Of a stretch of DNA of 64,000 bases, positions 1-12,636 are shown piece by piece. Each line of letters opens with the position of its first letter. Within the stretch, counting starts at the first letter, position 1. The notes beneath the pieces were generated by a model. That model was not told the DNA's origin and did not search any database. It saw only the letters and a list, made by a program, of their open reading frames with translations. The stretch comes from Niebla homalea (lineage: Eukaryota > Ascomycota > Lecanoromycetes > Lecanorales > Ramalinaceae): the NCBI GenBank assembly GCA_019925105.1, contig JAHGAU010000030.1, positions 372,001 through 436,000 of the forward strand. The letters run 5' to 3'. The translations under genes and the position numbers were made by a program.

Positions 1-1130
1 ATTTTTTCCTTTTTTTTTTAAGCTTTTTTTAACCGTTAAAACGTCTCCCGGTTCTTATATTTAATAACTTATTTTATAAGCGTTTTTACCTTTATAGTTA
101 TTTTTATATATTCCTCGTTTTAATAGGTTTTAACTTTTTAAGACGGCTTTATTATTAAGATTATAATATTAATTATTTTATTTAAAGCTTTTATTATCCG
201 TTTTATAAAACGGTCGATTTATTCCTTATTATTAAGTCGGGGACGCTCCGTTAATTAAGATATTATTTTTACCGCCTTTATTAATACCTTAACTTCCTTA
301 ATTATCTTTTATATTTATTTAAACGGTAAAGGCGGAATTACGTTAATAGATTAATTTAAAGTTATTTATATTAGGACGTAATTTAAACCGTATTTTAGGT
401 CCTTTTAGGGTCCGTATATTATAACTAAGTTAATAATACCTTCCGAATTAAATATTAAGTCAATTATAATCCTAAGTTTATAGCTTTTTTATATAATAGT
501 CCCTTTTAATGTTAATAACGTAAGGTTAAACCGTATAATAATTATTAATAATTTTTTAAATTTAATATAATTAATTATATAACCGTCTTCGTTCTATTAA
601 ACGTAATAAAGATTAAAGTCCTTTATTAAAAGGTACTTATTAAGTATAACTATAATATTCTTAAGTAACGGGATCGTAAAAAGTTTCTTTTTATTAATTA
701 ATAACGGATTATACGTATTATAAATATTTAAGGTACTTTCAGTATCCTTCTTTTATATAATCCGGAATATATATAGGTTCCCTCCGTAATAAATAACGTC
801 TTAACTATTTATATTTAATTTTTTATTAATAAAAAAATATATTTACGTCGTTTCGTTACCCTTAAAGGCTAAATAAAAACCATCTCCCGGGTTAATTAAA
901 GAATAGGTATATAAATTATATAATGGTTCTTATATTATTATAATATTAATATCCTTTATTTTTTTAAATTTAAATATTAATATTATGGCTTTAATTGCTT
1001 CCCTGTATATATTATATTATATTATTTTTAAAAGCGTAAATATATTAAATATTAATATCCGTCGGGCTCTTTTTATTAACTTTTATTTATATAAATAATC
1101 TCTTTTTAAGGTTAAACGTTATTTATTTTA
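1..1130 (-). pseudogene. ORF2 endonuclease region of LINE C1, partial
   Basis: This holds the N-terminal apurinic-type (APE) endonuclease that nicks the target DNA for reverse transcription. Reading leftwards, the domain opening LRFLKII*YNIY lies near 1000-1035. The catalytic QEP box is *EP at about 923-931, with only the Gln codon turned to a stop. The GDFNLHH box is KDFNLYY near 598-640. The RT domain would lie left of base 1. Stops and lost glycine/histidine residues match RIP transitions. The assignment to the LINE endonuclease is firm from order and spacing of the boxes. Confidence 0.85.
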
Positions 1131-1154
1131 ATCTTTTTATTATGATAATAATCC

Positions 1155-2935
1155 TGGTCGGGCGGCCGGCCTTAAGGGTTAATATTATTATAAGTTTCCT
1201 CTTTTTTACGTTATTAATTACTATATTTTACCCTTCCCCGTTTAATAAACTCCGTTTACGTTTTAAGACCGTTTTTAATTGCCTTATTAATTTAGGTTTA
1301 TACGAATTATAGTATTAAACCTTGGCCGTTATCCTAATCTCCTTATATTAAGTCTTTTTTATTCTTATTATATACCGTAAATCCTACGCTAAATAGCTAT
1401 TATTATTATATACCGCGTATTTTAATACGTTTTTCACTAAACCCTTTATTATTAAGTTAGCGTATTTATACGTATTATACCTTTTAATATATACTATATA
1501 TTTCGTACTATTAGGATACCTCGTAATAATATACCCGTACCTTTAATATTTAAAATATTAATAAATATCCGCTGCCCGGTCTTAAGGTCTTATTAATTTA
1601 AAAGACCCACCCTTTATTACCCCTTTATTAAGGATATCGTCGTATATCCTTATTAACGTTACGCTTAAAATAACTATAAAGTATTTCTTTATATAATTAA
1701 AAACGTTTAACTTTTTTATTATAGCGGAAAGGTTATAATCGACGATCTTTAACTTAAGGTAAAAAACTATATTCTTCTTCTTTATCTGCCTTAAGGTAAT
1801 TTCCCTTTCCTCCTTTATAAATTTTATTAAATATATCCCGTTTACCGTAATAACGAAGGATTATTTTAATACCTTTACCGTTTTATACCCCTTTTTACCG
1901 GCTTATCTTTTTAACTTTTTTAGCTTTTCTTTCACCTTTAATAAGGTTATATTAAGGAGGATATTTTTACTTTATAACTTACGTACCGTAATAATTTATT
2001 CTATTAATAACTTTTTTATTATTTTAAACGCTTTTATTAATTATAACGGGTTTATTTTTACCGCTATACTCCTTTCCTTTTTACTTAATAATTATATAAT
2101 TATTATCCTCGCCTTTTAACGTCGCCGTTTTCTCTTCCGTCCTTATTTCTTTTACCGTTAACGCCGGTACCGCCTTTACGGCTTTTATTACTTAGCTTAT
2201 TCCCGCTCTTTTCCTTAAAGTTTCCTTTATTACTCTTTTACTTTATATATATCTTTTTTATCTTTTTTTATCTCCGTTTGCCGGCGCTTTTACTACCGTT
2301 TTTTAAGCTCCGCGTAACCTCTTTAACTCCCTTAAACCTCTTTCCGTTTCTATATAAAAGTTTCTTACTCCCCGTAATCTGATTTATAGTATTAACCAGG
2401 TCTTTAACGTAATATCCTTTTATATAATTATAAAGAAGCCTTTTAACGTCCTTACCGCTTCCTCCCTTTTTACTTTTTTTTTACGTATCCGGTAGTTATT
2501 TTTTTTCGTAGTTTATTCCTATTTACTTAATATTTTTTTATCTTTATTTAGTTTTCTCCCAATTTATATATACTTAATAAGGCCTTTTACGCCTCCGTTT
2601 ACCCCTTATCCGTCCCCGCGTACCGTCCTCGTCCCCTCCGCTTTTTATTTATTACCCTTTATAATAATACCTTTACGTATTATACGCGTCCCTTTATACG
2701 TATTTTATTAACTATAAGCTTCCTATTTAATTTAAGGCCTTTTTATCTTATATTTATCGCATTATTCATACGATTTATCACCGTTCCTATTAACTTAAGC
2801 CGCTTGCCCTTCCTCCCTTTCTACCCTTATTATTCCGCTTCCGCTTATCGTATTTAAGGTATTGTCCTCATTGTTACTTAAGCTATATACGCGTGCATCG
2901 TTTCTGACCTCTGGGGTCCCGTTGTTCGTCGCCAT
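1155..2935 (-). pseudogene. ORF1 (gag-like, zinc-knuckle) of LINE C1, RIP-destroyed
   Basis: ORF1 of Tad-type LINEs encodes an RNA-binding protein that packages the element transcript. The start codon is at 2933-2935 and the first residues match MATNNGTPEV of the other A copies. A cysteine/histidine-rich segment near 1370-1480 reads with tyrosines at the spacing of two CxxC...H...C knuckles (for example YKYANLIIKG and YNNNSYLAQD, with Q as a stop). This is the result expected from G-to-A change of Cys codons and C-to-T change of His codons. Many in-frame stops make the gene dead. The left end is estimated from C11, because the ORF1/ORF2 boundary is not marked by an intact stop. Confidence 0.8.
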
Positions 2936-4597
2936 TTTTATCCTTATAAAAGATTACTTAATAAGTTATTTAATAGTCTATTAAATAATTTAATAAGAAT
3001 TTATAATGCTTATTTAAATTTTAAAGTTTATATTTTAAATATAAAATATTATTCTAATTAATAATTTTTTTACTTTACGATATTTAACTTAATATAAATA
3101 TAAAAAGAAAGCTAGAACTTAATTAAATAAAGCTTATATAAGGCCTTAAATACGAGAAACCTTCCTTACTTTTTTCCTTTTACCGTTAATTAATCTTATA
3201 TCCTTAAGAATATATTGAAATTCTATTTATTAATTATAAAATTTATTTATTTATTCCTATATAGTTATAATATAATAACGTATTTTATTAATACGGTCGT
3301 TTTTATTATAATTTCTTATTATAACGTTCATTTACTTTTTAACCTTATATAATTACTCTTTATAAGACTTTTAAAACTTTTTTTAAATTAGCTTTATCGT
3401 ATTATAATATTTTATAAAAACGATATTGGTATTTTAATAATAATTAGGCTGCTTAAAGCGTTTCCGCTTATTAAAATAACTTAAGGAATATTAAAATAAT
3501 AATTATTAAATAGGAAATATTTAAGAAGGGTATTAATAAGGTTAGTCCGTAAAGTTACTTATAACTTTAATATAAATATAGGGGTAAATATTATAATAGA
3601 TTTTAAGTTAAATAAAGTAATAGGTTCTTTATTAATTAAATTACTATAAACGGCTAAGGGTATTATTATTGAAATTAATAATAAATAATAACTTAAAATA
3701 TTAACCGCTTAAGTTAAGTTATAAGCTAAGAAACTATTTATTATTAAGGAAAGCTTTAAGTTGATATTAAGCTATTTAAATCCTTTTATAAGTCCGATTT
3801 CTATTATAATAATATTAATTATTTTAAAGGTTAAAAGAAGTCTTATATCCGGCTTTATAAGTTTATAAAAAGGTGATAATTACGTTAAATGGTTTACGTT
3901 TCCTATAATAAAAGGTTTATTATACGGTTCGCCGATAACGTTAAGAATATCGGTGAATATAAAGAACTTAAGTTAAAAATTAAAATTTATACCGTAATAA
4001 AATAGAAATACGTAATACTTAATAATAACGTAAGTTAAAAAACTGGAAAAGAAGTTAAAGCGTAAGTATTAAATTATAGAATAAAAAATAAAAAAAAAAG
4101 ATTATAAGTTTACCGCCCTTTATATTTTTTTAGCTTAATATCGTTATTATCTAATTAACCATTAAGGCTCCCCCCCTTTCCCCTCCGATTACGTTATATT
4201 TACCGATTATTAATTTATAATAGTGATTATAATAACCCGTTAAATCCCTTATTTAATGCCGGTCTTAGCGTTTAAAGTTTGCCTTAAATATTTACTTTAA
4301 TATTAGCTTAAAGTATTAATAAATATAACGCTTAAGCGATTTTATCGGTAGTAATCTTAAGAAAGTCTTAAAAGATTTAAATAATAAGTATCCGAGCGTT
4401 AAATATATTAAGAATAAAAACGTTTAATATTTACTTAATAACGTAATTATAATAATAAAAAGCTTTCTTTACGGTTTATTAATAAAAGGCTAATTATTTA
4501 CGGAAAACCAAAAGAAGAAGACTTATATAAAAATTCTTACGATTAAATCCCTAATTAACGAGTAATACGTAATACGTAAGTTTACCGTAATTAATAT
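2936..4597. other. AT-rich RIP-mutated spacer, no recognisable gene
   Basis: CpA and TpG are very scarce and all six frames are full of stops. I see no ORF, RNA gene or similarity to the LINE families here. It may be an older repeat mutated beyond recognition by eye. Once C2 is removed it continues directly into 4917-7154. Confidence 0.6.
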
Positions 4598-4609
4598 ATA
4601 GGTAAATTT
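4598..4609. repeat. Target-site duplication of C2, left copy
   Basis: ATAGGTAAATTT is repeated exactly at 4917-4928. It directly abuts the GATT-repeat tail of C2. Confidence 0.85.
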
Positions 4610-4916
4610 GATTGATTGATTGATTGATTTATACTACGGATCTAACTAAGTTAATTCTGGCGTTCCTTAATACGCGGCTTTTTAACCTTATTAATAACCG
4701 TAAAAACCTGATACTTATAACGTTAAAAATAAAATTTTTATTAATATAGGTTACTTACCCGTTTATTACCTTATTTTTAATTATTACGTTACTTTTACTT
4801 ATCGCACTTAATATATTCCCTTTACTGTTACTAGAGTTATACATGTACGTATCGTTTTGGACCTCTAGGGTCCCTTTATTCGTCGCCATTCTCCCTATAC
4901 ATATTATATTCTATTA
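4610..4916 (-). mobile_element. 307-bp internally deleted mini-LINE (C2), family B ends
   Basis: This short element has both ends of a family B LINE and almost nothing between. On the plus strand it starts with the GATT-repeat tail and the conserved 3' block (to about 4738). It then jumps to the ORF1 5' block, which ends at the start codon 4887-4889 and is followed by a 27-bp leader. The 5' block matches C7 at about 43606-43763. Exact 12-bp duplications flank it, so the unit behaves as one complete insertion. Either a transcript with a ~5.5 kb internal deletion was copied by LINE machinery in trans, or a full insertion was deleted later in place. It keeps 30-odd codons of ORF1 and cannot encode RT. 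Confidence 0.85.
4750..4889 (-). pseudogene. ORF1 N-terminal remnant in mini-LINE C2
   Basis: The start codon is at 4887-4889, and the first codons match the B-family N-terminus (MATN-GTLEV-type, followed by a Ser/Asn-rich stretch). The frame reads toward the internal junction near 4738, where 3' UTR sequence begins. No catalytic domain remains. A similar N-terminus is at 22426 (C4), 43763 (C7) and 57839 (C9). Confidence 0.65.
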
Positions 4917-4928
4917 ATAGGTAAATTT
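4917..4928. repeat. Target-site duplication of C2, right copy
   Basis: Exact copy of 4598-4609. Confidence 0.85.
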
Positions 4929-7142
4929 AGAACCAGATTGTGAAACTTAAGGATATAATTATAATCGCGGCTTAACCGATATAAGCGTAACGTAAAGTAA
5001 TATCTTAAATAAAAAAGTAAAGTCTTATAAGGTAAAGTTACTATATATAAACTCCTATAAATAATTAATTAAGCGCTATAAAATAAAGAAGTCCTTTATA
5101 ATTACTTTATAAAACGCGGCGCACTTTATATTAAAAGCTTAATAAGAAAAGGCTAAATATTATTAAAGTAAAAGTTACGATTAAGGGGGCTATAATAAAG
5201 TAAATAATCTTTATAGGATATAGTTAATATTATAGATTTAATAAAAAGTTAATAATTCGTCCGATTAATATATATTAAGTTTATATAAACCGGGTAAAAT
5301 ATAGATTAATTTTAAAGCCTTATATTTACTTAATATTAATATTAATAACGCAATAATATTTCTTAATAGGAAAGGATATAATATTAAAAAAGATTAAACA
5401 ATTATATAAAACGCTTAACGCTTATAAAAAACGCCCGTAATATAAAGAAAGATAAAAAATAATTATTATTTTTTAAAAGATTTTACGTTAAGATTTAAAG
5501 TATAAAGTCGACCCCGTAATATATCTGGTTAATCATTATAATTATATTAATAAAGATAACTTTAATAAGGAAAACCTATAAAAAAGAAAAATAAAGTAAA
5601 GCTTTTAAATATATATATTAACTTAAAAAGCAGCAATCTTAATTACTATATAAATAACTAAATCGTAAATAATATAAGCGCCGTTAAAATAATTAATATA
5701 TATTAAAATAATATATTTTAAATTAAGTTAAAAAGCTATTTAAGAAGCTTAATTACCTTAAATTAAATATCTTTAAGATAAATAAATTAAAAAAGATAAC
5801 CTATAAAAATAATAGGCAGCGTTTAACTTAAATTAAGTATTATTATATATACCGCTATTAAGCTTAATCTAAAATAGACTTCTTATTGTTTTAAATTATA
5901 GTTTTTATAATTAAAAAAATCAATAAATACGTTAAGAACTTTAAAGTAAAAGTAATATATAACTATATAAAAGATAATTTATATTATTAAATACGTATTA
6001 ATTAAGCGATTAAACTTTATAATAACGGTAATCTTTATAAGTAATTACTTAAGCCTTAAGATATCGGCTATAATCTCCGTATTAAACTTCGCGATTTCTT
6101 TATGGTAATATTAAATCGTATTAATTTTTTTTTTACGGGAAGTAATTTAATAGTTAATATTTATAGGAGCTTATAGTTTCCCGATATATAAGTTTTAAAT
6201 ATCTTAATTAGATTCCCTCCGGCGGCTTAATTATATATTAATTAACCTGGTTATTATAAGCTTATAAAGTATTTAAAACTTAAAGTATCCGTAATTATAA
6301 TTTAATAATATATATAATAAATAATATTGCGGATATTTTAAGTTTATTAATAAGCTTTTTACGCCGTAAGAACTTATTTTAAAGGGCGGTATCGTCTTTA
6401 TAAAATTAAGTTCAATTTACTCCGTAATTTACTATATTATATATTTTAAAAAGAGCTTCAATACTTATATATTCTTACGGGATACTTTTTATTAAAATTA
6501 TTAATATACGTTTTAAAGATTAAAGATATTATTATTAATAAAAGATAAAAAGGTGGATTTTAGCTTAAATTATAAGGTAAAAATAAATATAGAAAATAAC
6601 CTATAATATTAAATAAACTTAGTAAATAAAATTACGAGAAGTTTTTATACCGTTTTAAGTAAAGCGGTTAAGTCTTTAAATATCGGATTTTACCGATTAG
6701 GTTATATTTAAAGAGATTAAAATAAACATTATTATAAATATTAGAAACAGAAATAACTTTATAATTAATTAAAGATAATATCGGGAAAAAACTTATTTAA
6801 CTTATATAAATTAAAGTATAACGCCCGTTTTAAGAAAACAGCGTAAATCACTTTAATTATATAATAATTAAATACCGGCAGTATTATAAGGCCCTTGCTT
6901 TTTAAGTTAAGATTACGTTTAGCTTAAATGGGTCCAATACTTTTAATTAATAGTATTATTTTATTTAAAAAATATAAAAACGATAATCTTAATAATAGAA
7001 ATTATTATAAATATAATTAAAGAAGCCAGTAGTAAGTAAATTATTATACTTTAAGCCTTTTAAGCGGACGGAGAAATATTTTATAAGGATTCTTATATAC
7101 TTACTAAAAATATTTTAAACTTAAGCTATAAATATATTAAAA
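4929..7142. other. AT-rich RIP-mutated spacer, no recognisable gene
   Basis: Continuation of the pre-LINE background. Frames are closed throughout, CpA is nearly absent, and I recognise no domain on either strand. It was probably repetitive DNA once, because RIP acts on duplicated sequence, but the family cannot be named. Confidence 0.6.
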
Positions 7143-7154
7143 AACGTATTATGA
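7143..7154. repeat. Target-site duplication of C3, left copy
   Basis: AACGTATTATGA is repeated at 12625-12636. The final GA could equally belong to the tail repeat. Confidence 0.8.
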
Positions 7155-7639
7155 TTGATTGATTGATTGATTTATACTACGGATCTAGCTAAGCTAATTC
7201 CGGCGTTCCCTAATACTCGGCCATTTAACCTTATTAATAACCGTAAAAAAACCCGATATTTATAACGTTAAAAATAAAAACCAATATCTACCCAGCTTCT
7301 ACTTACGTTTTAAAAGTTAAGAGCATTTATAGCCGTTTAAAGAATAAGAATTTATTTATATACCTTTTCTAAGAAAACCTATAATATTATAATTAAATTT
7401 ACTTAAGGGTTACTTTTAAACTTATTACTTTTCTATTACCTTATAGGTTTATTTAATATTAAAATTTCAGAATTCCGATTATATTATTAAATATCTTTAT
7501 TAATATATATATTATTATTATTTTATTTATATAATTCTGCCGATTAATATAATATCGTTTTTATGCCGCCCCGGTATTTATAGCCCCTTTAACCCCTTAT
7601 TAAGTATAGTTTTCCCGCCGTTACTTTTTACCTTTAAAT

Positions 7640-10600
7640 TGACGGTAAGGTTTTTTAATTAAATTTTTAATTATTTCCTTTATTTTTTAATTAAATTAAA
7701 CTATAATAATAAACCCGTAAATATTATAAATTTAATAATTACTTTAATACCTTTTTTATTAATAAGTATTTAACGATAATCATTGGTTTTTACCCTTTTA
7801 ATTAATCCCGGTCTAAGTTCCTTAAATAATAAATAAAAGATTAAGACGTATATAACGTTTTACTTTTATTATTTATATTTATAATTAACGTTAATCCGAT
7901 TATTAACGTATATAATAGAAAAAAAGTAAATTAAGCCGTTTTTATTTATCCGGAGTTAAATTATTAATATATTATTATTTTTCCTTATAATCCCGTAACG
8001 CCGGAAATACTTATTAATAACCTTATTATTATTTAACGCCGGATATTATTACCTTTAAAGGATTAATTCTTTATATTTATATTAATGCTTTATTTATTTT
8101 TTTATAATTTATAAGGTAATCATTATTAATTTTATTTTTATAATTTATTTTTTTTCCGTTATTTTTACTTTAAGTAAAAATTTATATACTTTACGTTAAC
8201 TTTTTAAACGTAAATTAGGTTAACTTCTTTTTTAATTTATTTTAATTTAACTTCCGTAAAAAAAATTAATACCGTTTCTTTATACTTTCTTATTTAAGGT
8301 TTATTATAATTTTAATAAATACGTTCGTTTCCTATAAGTATAATTAAGTTTATACCCTTTTTAAGCTTTATTTAAATAATTATTTAATTTAAGGTTAGTT
8401 TTATTAATAATATAAAGACCTTAAATTCTAATATTAAAATAGGAATCACTTTATATATTTTATTTATTATTCTTAAATATCAGTTTTAAACCTTTTATAA
8501 TTACCGGACGGGCTTTTTCCTATATTTAAGTATATTTTTAGATACGTATTAAATAATTATTACGTATATTATCATAAGCTTTATAACCGTTTAATAAATA
8601 GTTTTAACCTTTTATAAAGTAACTTTTTACGTTAATATTATAAGGTAAATAAGGCCTTTTTCTTATAAAATTTTTTTTTTAAACCTTTTTTATATAATCC
8701 TTTTAATCCAGTTTCTTATCGATTTATAAGTTAAATACCTTAATATTAACTTCCGGTTTTACCGTTATATTATTTAAGTTTATTATAGTTATTATATTAT
8801 ATAGTTTTAAGCTCCTTATTATATAAATAAATTTATATTTATATAAGGTAAATTAAGCTTTATATATCTTTATTTATTATAAATAAACTTTATAAACTTA
8901 TTTTAACTTTAAATAATTTATATAAATAAACGTATTATAAGTTAAGAAATAAATATCGTTAATAAAGTTTTTTACTTAAACCTTTTATTTTAACTTTATT
9001 AAGTCTTTAATAAATAAGTTATTAAAGAATAAGAATAAGATTAAAAAGATAAATAACCCCTAAAGAATCCTTATTATCGCGGGCTTTATTATATTTATTT
9101 TCTATCTTAAGTTAATTAACATTATTTAATTACTTAAGAAACTTTCTATTTAATTTATAAAGAAAAATAAAACCCTTTTTTTCCGTAAATTATATAATAA
9201 TTTTTAATAATTTACTTTATTAAATGCCTTTATAATATTTAAAGAAAAAAGACTTATAACGTATTTTTTCCTATAATTTTATATTATATATACGTTATTA
9301 ATTAAGCCTTTAAGAACCGTCTTCATTAACCGTTTTCTTTTTACTTTTATTTATTAATTAAAGAATAACTTATACCCTTTTATATAATTATTTAGGATTT
9401 TTATAATTACCGTTTTTAAAGTTTTCTTTAACGTATAAAGGAATATTATAAATCTATATAACTTTATTTTTAAATAATCTAATTTAATTAATTTCTTAAG
9501 GATAATTATTTTAACCTCCTTAAATTTATAAAAGTAATATTTTATATTAAAATAAGCTTAAAATAAATAAATAAAGATTTTTTAAATAATAACATTATTA
9601 TAAATAAGAATTTATTTAATATATTATTAAGTTTAAAAACCTTATTTTTCTTTAATTTATTAATCGTTTTAATTATTATCTTTTAAGTTATTACTTTATT
9701 TATTATTATTAATTTAAAATATATTATATTATTAATATTTATTAAGTTAACTTCCGATAATAAAGAAAAGAATGCCTTTTAAGAACCTTAATTTTACTGT
9801 TAAAAGTATTTATTATTATACCATCTGGTCTTTTTAAAGATAAAAACTTAAAGATAAATTTAAGTTTTTTATTTTATTTTTTACCGTATTTTATTAATTT
9901 TTAAATATTATAAAAAGAAACCGCCGAGTTATATATTATAGTCCGGAAATATATTTATTTAACCTTCCGGATAATTTTCTTTTTTTTAAGCTTCTTTTAA
10001 CCATTAAAATGTCTCCTGATTTTTATACTTAATAACTTATTTTATAAGCGTTTTTATTTTTATAATTATTTTTATATATTTTTTATTTTAATAGGTTTTA
10101 ATTCTTTAAGACGGTTTTATTATTAAGATTATAACGTTAATTACTTTATTTAAAGTTTTTATTATTTATTTTATAAAATAATCGATCTATTCTTTATTAT
10201 TAAGCCGGAAAAGCTTTATTAATTAAGATATTATTTTTATTATTTTTATTAATATTTTAATTTCCTTAGCCGTTTTTTACGTTAATTTAAACGGTAAAAA
10301 CGGAATTATATTGATAAATTAATTTAAGGTTATTTATATCGGGACGTAATTTAAATCGTATTTTAAGTCCTTTTAAGGTCCGTATATTATAATTAAGTTA
10401 ATAATACCTTCCGAGCCGAATATTAAGTTAATTATAATCCTAAATTTACGGTTTTCTTATATAATAGCCTTTTTTAACGTTAATAATATAAAATTAAATT
10501 ATATAATAATTATTAATAACTTTTTAAATTCAATATAATTAATTATATAACCGTCTTCGTTTTATTAAACGTAATAAAGATTAAAATCCTTTATTAAAAG

Positions 10601-10922
10601 GTATTTATTAAGTATAATTATAATATCTTTAAATAACGGAATTATAAAGGGTTTCTTTTTATTAATTAATAACGGATTATATATATTATAAATATTTAAA
10701 GTATTTTTAATATCCCCCTTTTATACGATCCGGAGTATATATAAGTTCCTTCCGTAATAAGTAACGTTTTAATTATTTATATTCAATTTTTTATTAATAA
10801 AGAAGTATACCTATATTATTTCATTATTTTTAAAGATTAAATAAAAATTATCTTTTAAGTTAATTAAAAAGTAAATATATAGATTATATAACGGCTTTTA
10901 TATTATTATAATATCGATATTT
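7640..10922 (-). pseudogene. ORF2 (endonuclease/RT) of LINE C3, RIP-destroyed
   Basis: ORF2 would nick the target and reverse-transcribe the element RNA. The RT entry box K-x-PG-DG reads KNKVFKLN at about 9631-9652. The IPQG box reads I-L-stop-G near 9055-9084. The catalytic F-V-D-D box reads FINDIY at 8947-8966, so one Asp has become Asn. The C-terminal Tad signature TGLL-QF lies near 7700-7740. The beginning of the endonuclease is removed by the internal deletion at about 10922. Stops are frequent, and changes are the G-to-A/C-to-T kind expected from RIP. I see no RNase H domain between RT and the C-terminus. Confidence 0.85.
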
Positions 10923-10924
10923 TT

Positions 10925-12624
10925 ATTTAATAAACTTTATTTACGTCTTAAAACCGTTTTTAATTATTTTATTAGTCTAAATTTATATAAGTTATAATAT
11001 TAAATTTTAATTGTTATCTTAATTTCCTTACGTTAAGTTTCCTTCGCTCTTATTATATATTATAAGTTTTACGTTAAGTAATTATTATTATTATACGTTA
11101 TATATTTTAACGCGTTCTTTATTAAACTTTTTATTATTAAGTTAACGTATTTATACGTATTATATTTTTTAATATATATTACGTATTTTATATTAATAAG
11201 GCACCTTATAATAATATACCCGTATCTTTAATATTTAAAGTATTAATAGATATCCGTTACCCGGTTTTAAGGTCTTATTAATTTAAAAGATTTACCCTTT
11301 ATTATTTTTTTATTAAGGATATTATTATATATTTTTATTAATATTATGCTTAAAATAACTATAAAGTATCTCTTTATATAATTAAAGGTATTTAACCTTT
11401 TTATTATAAAAAGGAGATTATAATTAACGATCTTTAATTTAAGGTAGAAAACTATATTCTCTTTTTTTATTTACTTTAAGGTAATTTCCCCTTTCTTCCT
11501 TATAAACCTTATTAAATATATCCCGTTTATTATAATAGTGAAAAATTACCTTAATATTTTTACCGTTTTATACCCTTTTTTACCGGTTTATCCCTTTAAC
11601 TTTTTTAGCCTTTCCTTCGTTTTTAATAAGGCTATATTAAGGAGGATATCCCCGTTTTATAGTTAACGTACCGTAATAATCTGTTTTATTAATAATTTAT
11701 TTATTACCTTAAACGCCTTTATTAATTATAATAGATTTATTTTTATTATTATACTCCTTTCCTTTTCACTTAATAATTATATAATTATTATTTTCGCTTT
11801 CCTTAACGTTACCGTTTTTTCCCTTATTTCCACCTCTTTTATTATTAATATTAATACTGCCCTTACGGCCCTTATTATTTAATTTATCCCCGCTCCCTTC
11901 TTTAAAACTTCCTCCGTTATTCTTTTACTTTATACGTATTCTTTCTATCTTTTTTTACCTCCGTTTACCGGTATTTTTATTATTACCTTTTAAATTCCGC
12001 GTAATTTCTTTAACTTCCTTAAATTTTTCCTTATATTTACGTAAAGTTTTTTACTCCTTATAATCCGATTTATAATATTAATTAAGTTTTTAATATAATA
12101 TCCTTCTATATAATTATAAGGAAGTTTTTTAATATTTTTATTATTTCTTTTTTTTTTATTTTTCCCTTATATATTTAATAATTACCTTTTTTTATAACTT
12201 ATTCCTATTTATTTAATATTTTTTTATTTTTATTTAGTTTTTTCTTAATTTATATATATTTAATAAGGCCTTTTATGCCTTTATTTACCTCCTATCCGTC
12301 CTTATATATTATCCTTATCCTTTCCGCTTTTTATTTATTACCCTTTATAATAATACCTTTACGCGTTATACGCGTCCCTTCACGCGTATCTTATTAATTA
12401 TAAGTTTCTTATTTAATTTAAGGCTTTTTTATTTCATATTTATTATATCGTTTATACGATTTATTACCGTTCCTATTAACTTAAGCCGCTTACTTTTCCT
12501 CCCCTTTTATTTTTGTTTTTATTCCGCTTTTGCTTATCGCTTTTAAGGTATTATCCTTACTATTACTTAAGCTATATACGCGTATATTGTTTTTGACCTC
12601 TGGGGTCCCGTTGTTCGTCGCCAT
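10925..12624 (-). pseudogene. ORF1 of LINE C3, RIP-destroyed, 3' end deleted
   Basis: The start ATG (12622-12624) is intact and the first codons match MATNNGTPEV. The frame is closed by RIP stops further in. The 3' end of the gene is lost in the 290-bp deletion shared with the ORF2 start. The position relative to C1 and C11 places the zinc-knuckle segment near 11030-11160, where Cys and His codons are mostly Tyr codons now. Family: gag-like ORF1 of Tad LINEs. Confidence 0.78.
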
Positions 12625-12636
12625 AACGTATTATGA
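12625..12636. repeat. Target-site duplication of C3, right copy
   Basis: Exact copy of 7143-7154, immediately next to the ORF1 start codon. Confidence 0.8.

Larger units (their letters stand above)
1..2935 (-). mobile_element. Tad-type LINE, family A, copy C1, 5' half (cut by window edge)
   Basis: This is the 5' half of a family A LINE on the minus strand. The ORF1 start is read leftwards from 2935 and the copy runs off the left edge inside ORF2. It aligns by eye with C3, C5 and C6 over its whole length and keeps a 290-bp stretch (about 952-1240) that C3 has lost. It is heavily RIP-mutated: bases 1-300 contain no CpA or TpG. The last ~55 bases (2881-2935) are GC-richer and nearly identical to other A copies. 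The tail and left target-site duplication lie outside the window, so its 5' leader length beyond 2935 is unknown. Confidence 0.93.
7155..12624 (-). mobile_element. Tad-type LINE, family A, copy C3 (290-bp internal deletion)
   Basis: A near-complete minus-strand family A element of 5470 bp. The tail repeat is at 7155-7173, the 3' UTR runs to about 7635, then ORF2 and ORF1 up to the start codon at 12622-12624. The right target-site duplication begins at the very next base, so this copy has no 5' leader at all. Relative to C1 it lacks about 290 bp at about 10922 (C1 952-1240), covering the end of ORF1 and the start of the endonuclease. RIP load is heavy inside, with the first ~55 bp of ORF1 and the 3' block spared. 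Confidence 0.93.
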
